A DNA stretch of 7,097 nucleotides, taken from positions 17,004 through 24,100 of the forward strand of contig DDSA01000056.1 of the NCBI GenBank assembly GCA_002343715.1. The letters run 5' to 3'. Positions 4,973 to 7,097 of the stretch are shown piece after piece (the first letter of the stretch is position 1; the number at the start of each line of letters is the position of its first letter). The notes beneath the pieces are model-generated. The model made no database searches and was not told where the DNA came from. It saw nothing but the letters and a program-made list of their open reading frames with translations. A program made the position numbers and the translations under genes. Origin of the DNA: Phycisphaerales bacterium UBA2402 (GTDB taxonomy: Bacteria > Planctomycetota > Phycisphaerae > Phycisphaerales > UBA1924).

Positions 4973-6187
4973 ATGTCCATCGAACTTCCCGACATCGTCG
5001 CCGCCCGTGCCCGCATCGAGGGATCCGTGGTACGAACCCCGTGCGTCGAGTCGGAGGCGCTCTCCGCCCTCTGCGGGTGCACGGTCTTCACGAAACGCGA
5101 GTACATGCAGCACACGGGGAGTTTCAAGGAGCGTGGAGCGTGCAACGCGCTCATGCTCCTCACGCCGGAGGCGAAGAAGCGGGGCGTAGTCGCGGCCTCG
5201 GCGGGGAACCACGCCCTGGCGCTGGCTTTCCACGGTCGGCGGCTCGGGATTCCGGTGTCGGTGGTGATGCCGCGGTTTGCGCCCCTCATCAAGCAGACCC
5301 GCTGCCGCGGCTACGGGGCCGAGGTCATCACGAGCGGAGAGGATATCGGCGAAGCAAAAGTCCACGCCGATGAGTTGGTCGCCTCGCGCGGACTCACATA
5401 TATCCATGGGTTCGATGGGCCCGAGGTCATCGCCGGTCAGGGGACCATCGGCATTGAACTCCTGGAACAGGTGAAGGATCTGGACGCGGTGGTCTGCCCC
5501 ATCGGCGGGGCTGGGCTGATCGCCGGGGTAGCGCTGGCGATCAAGAGCCTGGCGCCACGTGTCAGCATCATCGGGATTGAGCCAGAGCACTGCCAGAGTT
5601 ACGTCGAGTCCCTCCGAGCGGGCAGCGTGGTGGAAGCCCCGGTCAAACCAACATTGGCCGATGGTCTGGCCGTGCCGCGGATCGGGACTCAGGCGTTCGC
5701 GTTGGCAAGATCGCGCGTAGATGAGGTAGTGACCGTCACGGAAGAAGAAATCGCGCTGGCCATTCTCCGATTGGTGGAGTTAGTCAAAGGCGTGGTGGAA
5801 GGGGCGGGGGCGGCGCCGCTCGCGGCCCTCCTGTGCGGAAAACTGCCGGGCCTGCGAGGGAAACGCGTCGCCCTGGTGCTCTGCGGTGGGAACATTGATC
5901 CCGCGGTGCTCGGGCGCGTGATCGAGCACGGCCTGGTGGCCGATGGTCGCCTCACGCGTTTTCGTGCGCACATCTCCGACCGGCCCGGGGGCTTACAGGA
6001 GTTCGCCGCGGCGGTGGCGAGCGTGGGCGCGAGCATCCGCGAAGTAGACCATGAGCGGGCGTTCTCTTCGGCGGACATCAGCCGCGTTACGGTGCTGGCA
6101 ACGGTCCAGACACGCGACCGGGCGCATATCGAGGAGTTGCATGGGGTGCTGGCGGCCCGCGGCATCCGTGTGACCGCGGCGGGGTAA
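4973..6187 (+). CDS. ilvA: Threonine ammonia-lyase with ACT domain
   Basis: A 404-residue cytoplasmic PLP enzyme of fold type II that deaminates L-threonine to 2-oxobutanoate and ammonia, and often also serine to pyruvate. This feeds isoleucine synthesis or threonine breakdown. The PLP lysine is in HTGSFKERGA (Lys52). The substrate loop SAGNHA is at 76-81, and the PLP-phosphate loop is PIGGAGLIAG (177-186), with Ala replacing one Gly of the usual GGGG. The CGGN motif that contacts the PLP pyridine ring is at 304-307. Residues about 328-404 form one ACT domain (FRAHISDRPGGLQEFAAAV), the arrangement of the short one-ACT threonine ammonia-lyases rather than the two-ACT enzyme of E. coli IlvA. 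The ATG fits the family N-terminus, and no Shine-Dalgarno is visible. The gene is probably monocistronic and converges with the ABC gene 22 bases away. Confidence 0.92.
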   Translation: MSIELPDIVAARARIEGSVVRTPCVESEALSALCGCTVFTKREYMQHTGSFKERGACNALMLLTPEAKKRGVVAASAGNHALALAFHGRRLGIPVSVVMPRFAPLIKQTRCRGYGAEVITSGEDIGEAKVHADELVASRGLTYIHGFDGPEVIAGQGTIGIELLEQVKDLDAVVCPIGGAGLIAGVALAIKSLAPRVSIIGIEPEHCQSYVESLRAGSVVEAPVKPTLADGLAVPRIGTQAFALARSRVDEVVTVTEEEIALAILRLVELVKGVVEGAGAAPLAALLCGKLPGLRGKRVALVLCGGNIDPAVLGRVIEHGLVADGRLTRFRAHISDRPGGLQEFAAAVASVGASIREVDHERAFSSADISRVTVLATVQTRDRAHIEELHGVLAARGIRVTAAG

Positions 6188-6209
6188 GCCTGGCCGGTGC
6201 GATCTGCGG

Positions 6210-7097
6210 TCACGTACCGCCGCGGAGAGCGAGGCCGAACTCGCCGGGTTCAAAGAAGTGGACGGCATCGGCATCGAGGGTGAAAACCGCGGCGGAGCCG
6301 GCGGTGATCGTCGCGTTGGCGGAGATGCGTGCGACCAGGTGCGGGTGCTTCGGCGTACCGCATGAGACATCCATCGAGTCGCCGAGCGGTTCGACCACGC
6401 GCACGGGCAGGAGCCAGTCGCGCCCGTGGACTGGTTCGCCGCTGAGCTCGCGGAGCATCTGCGGGCGAAGGCCCAGGACAATGTTCTTGCCCGTGAACGG
6501 GGCGAATGCGGCGGAACGCGAAGCCGGGATGGAAAGGGTGTAGGGCGTTCCGTGCGGGTCGCTGGATCCTTCGATGAACGACAGACCACCACCGGTGGAT
6601 TCGAGACGACCATCGAGAAAGTTCATGGGTGGGGTGCCGACGAAGCCGGCGACGAAACGGTTGGCGGGTCGGCGGTAAACTTCCAACGGCGGGCCGGATT
6701 GCTGGATCAGGCCCTTGCTCATGACCACGATCCGGTCGCCGAGCGTCATCGCCTCTTCCTGATCGTGCGTGACGTAGATCGTGGTGGTCTTGAGGCGCTG
6801 GTGCAGGGCCTTGAGTTCAGCGCGGGTGGTGACGCGGAGTTTGGCGTCGAGGTTCGAGAGGGGTTCATCGAACAGGAAGGCCTTCGGCTCTCGGACGATG
6901 GCGCGTCCGACCGCGACGCGCTGCCGCTGCCCGCCGGAGAGGGCCTTGGGTTTTCGGTCCAGGAGTTCCTCGATGCCCAGGGTCCGGGCCGCCTCGCGGA
7001 CGCGCCGTTCGATCTCGGGTTTCGGCACCTTGCGCAGTGTCAGGGCGAAGGCCATGTTTTTGTACACCGTCATGTGGGGGTAGAGGGCGTAGTTCTG
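6210..7097 (-). CDS. ugpC: Sugar ABC transporter ATPase, UgpC/MsmX/MalK type (5' partial)
   Basis: The last 295 residues of an importer ATPase that energises uptake of sugars, oligosaccharides or glycerol-3-phosphate from the inner face of the membrane. The window edge falls exactly at the Q-loop glutamine ([17 protein letters not shown]), so Walker A and about 80 residues lie outside. An in-frame ATG at 7073 is internal and is not the start. Visible elements are the signature [15 protein letters not shown] (about 52-66 of the partial product), Walker B AFLFDEP (73-79), the D-loop SNLD and the switch histidine in [10 protein letters not shown] (His111). The regulatory C-terminal domain begins near MNFLDG (158-163) and includes GLRPQML, matching the UgpC/MsmX type. 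Membrane partners and substrate lie outside the window. The GCGGT-CACGT-ACCGC hairpin (6206-6220) overlaps its stop codon. Confidence 0.92.
   Translation of the reverse strand, partial: QNYALYPHMTVYKNMAFALTLRKVPKPEIERRVREAARTLGIEELLDRKPKALSGGQRQRVAVGRAIVREPKAFLFDEPLSNLDAKLRVTTRAELKALHQRLKTTTIYVTHDQEEAMTLGDRIVVMSKGLIQQSGPPLEVYRRPANRFVAGFVGTPPMNFLDGRLESTGGGLSFIEGSSDPHGTPYTLSIPASRSAAFAPFTGKNIVLGLRPQMLRELSGEPVHGRDWLLPVRVVEPLGDSMDVSCGTPKHPHLVARISANATITAGSAAVFTLDADAVHFFEPGEFGLALRGGT

Noticed and set aside
4638..5189. A 183-codon plus-strand frame overlapping the start of the dehydratase
   Set aside because: It is Arg/Ser/Pro-rich and runs into the well-supported dehydratase gene in another frame, so it is a shadow.
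7071..7073. ATG at 7073 as the start of the ABC ATPase
   Set aside because: The frame continues upstream to the window edge through conserved Q-loop residues, so the real start lies outside the window.

Overview
This is a GC-rich bacterial window with six recognisable protein genes, two of them in operator-rich or structured surroundings. Start codons generally lack clear Shine-Dalgarno sequences. Together with the MraZ sequence style and the gene mix, this makes a planctomycete (possibly Phycisphaerae) origin plausible. That assignment is inference from memory of protein style, not a search result.

Layout. Positions 1-754 hold a 17-C homopolymer close to the window edge and then a stretch of lower coding quality with no convincing gene. 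It contains a conspicuous nested inverted repeat (636-706). Next comes an amidohydrolase-2 type TIM-barrel metal hydrolase on the minus strand (755-1861). It is divergent from a GT4-like glycosyltransferase on the plus strand (1860-3035), and the two predicted ATG codons share the same CATG. The glycosyltransferase converges, with a 4-base gap, on a small flavin-reductase-domain protein on the minus strand (3040-3513).

A long AT-richer intergenic stretch (3514-3987) leads to mraZ (3988-4482), the conserved DNA-binding repressor usually found at the head of the division and cell wall (dcw) cluster. Upstream of mraZ lie four GTGT-containing boxes at an exact 10-base period over a candidate promoter. 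This fits known MraZ autoregulatory operators. A second cluster of TGGGY motifs lies further downstream in the leader. mraZ is not followed by rsmH as is usual. Instead there are about 490 bases of very GC-rich, hairpin-rich DNA without a convincing gene.

A PLP-dependent threonine ammonia-lyase with a C-terminal ACT domain follows (4973-6187), preceded by a perfect 14-base dyad. It converges on a UgpC/MsmX/MalK-type sugar ABC transporter ATPase (6210-7097, minus strand), which is cut by the window edge at its Q-loop.

How the genes work together. I see no single pathway. The genes look like separately transcribed housekeeping or metabolic units, and only the mraZ unit shows readable regulatory architecture. 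No CRISPR array, insertion sequence, tRNA or rRNA was recognised. I found no clear case for a new multi-gene system. The best leads are the mraZ operator and its orphan context.
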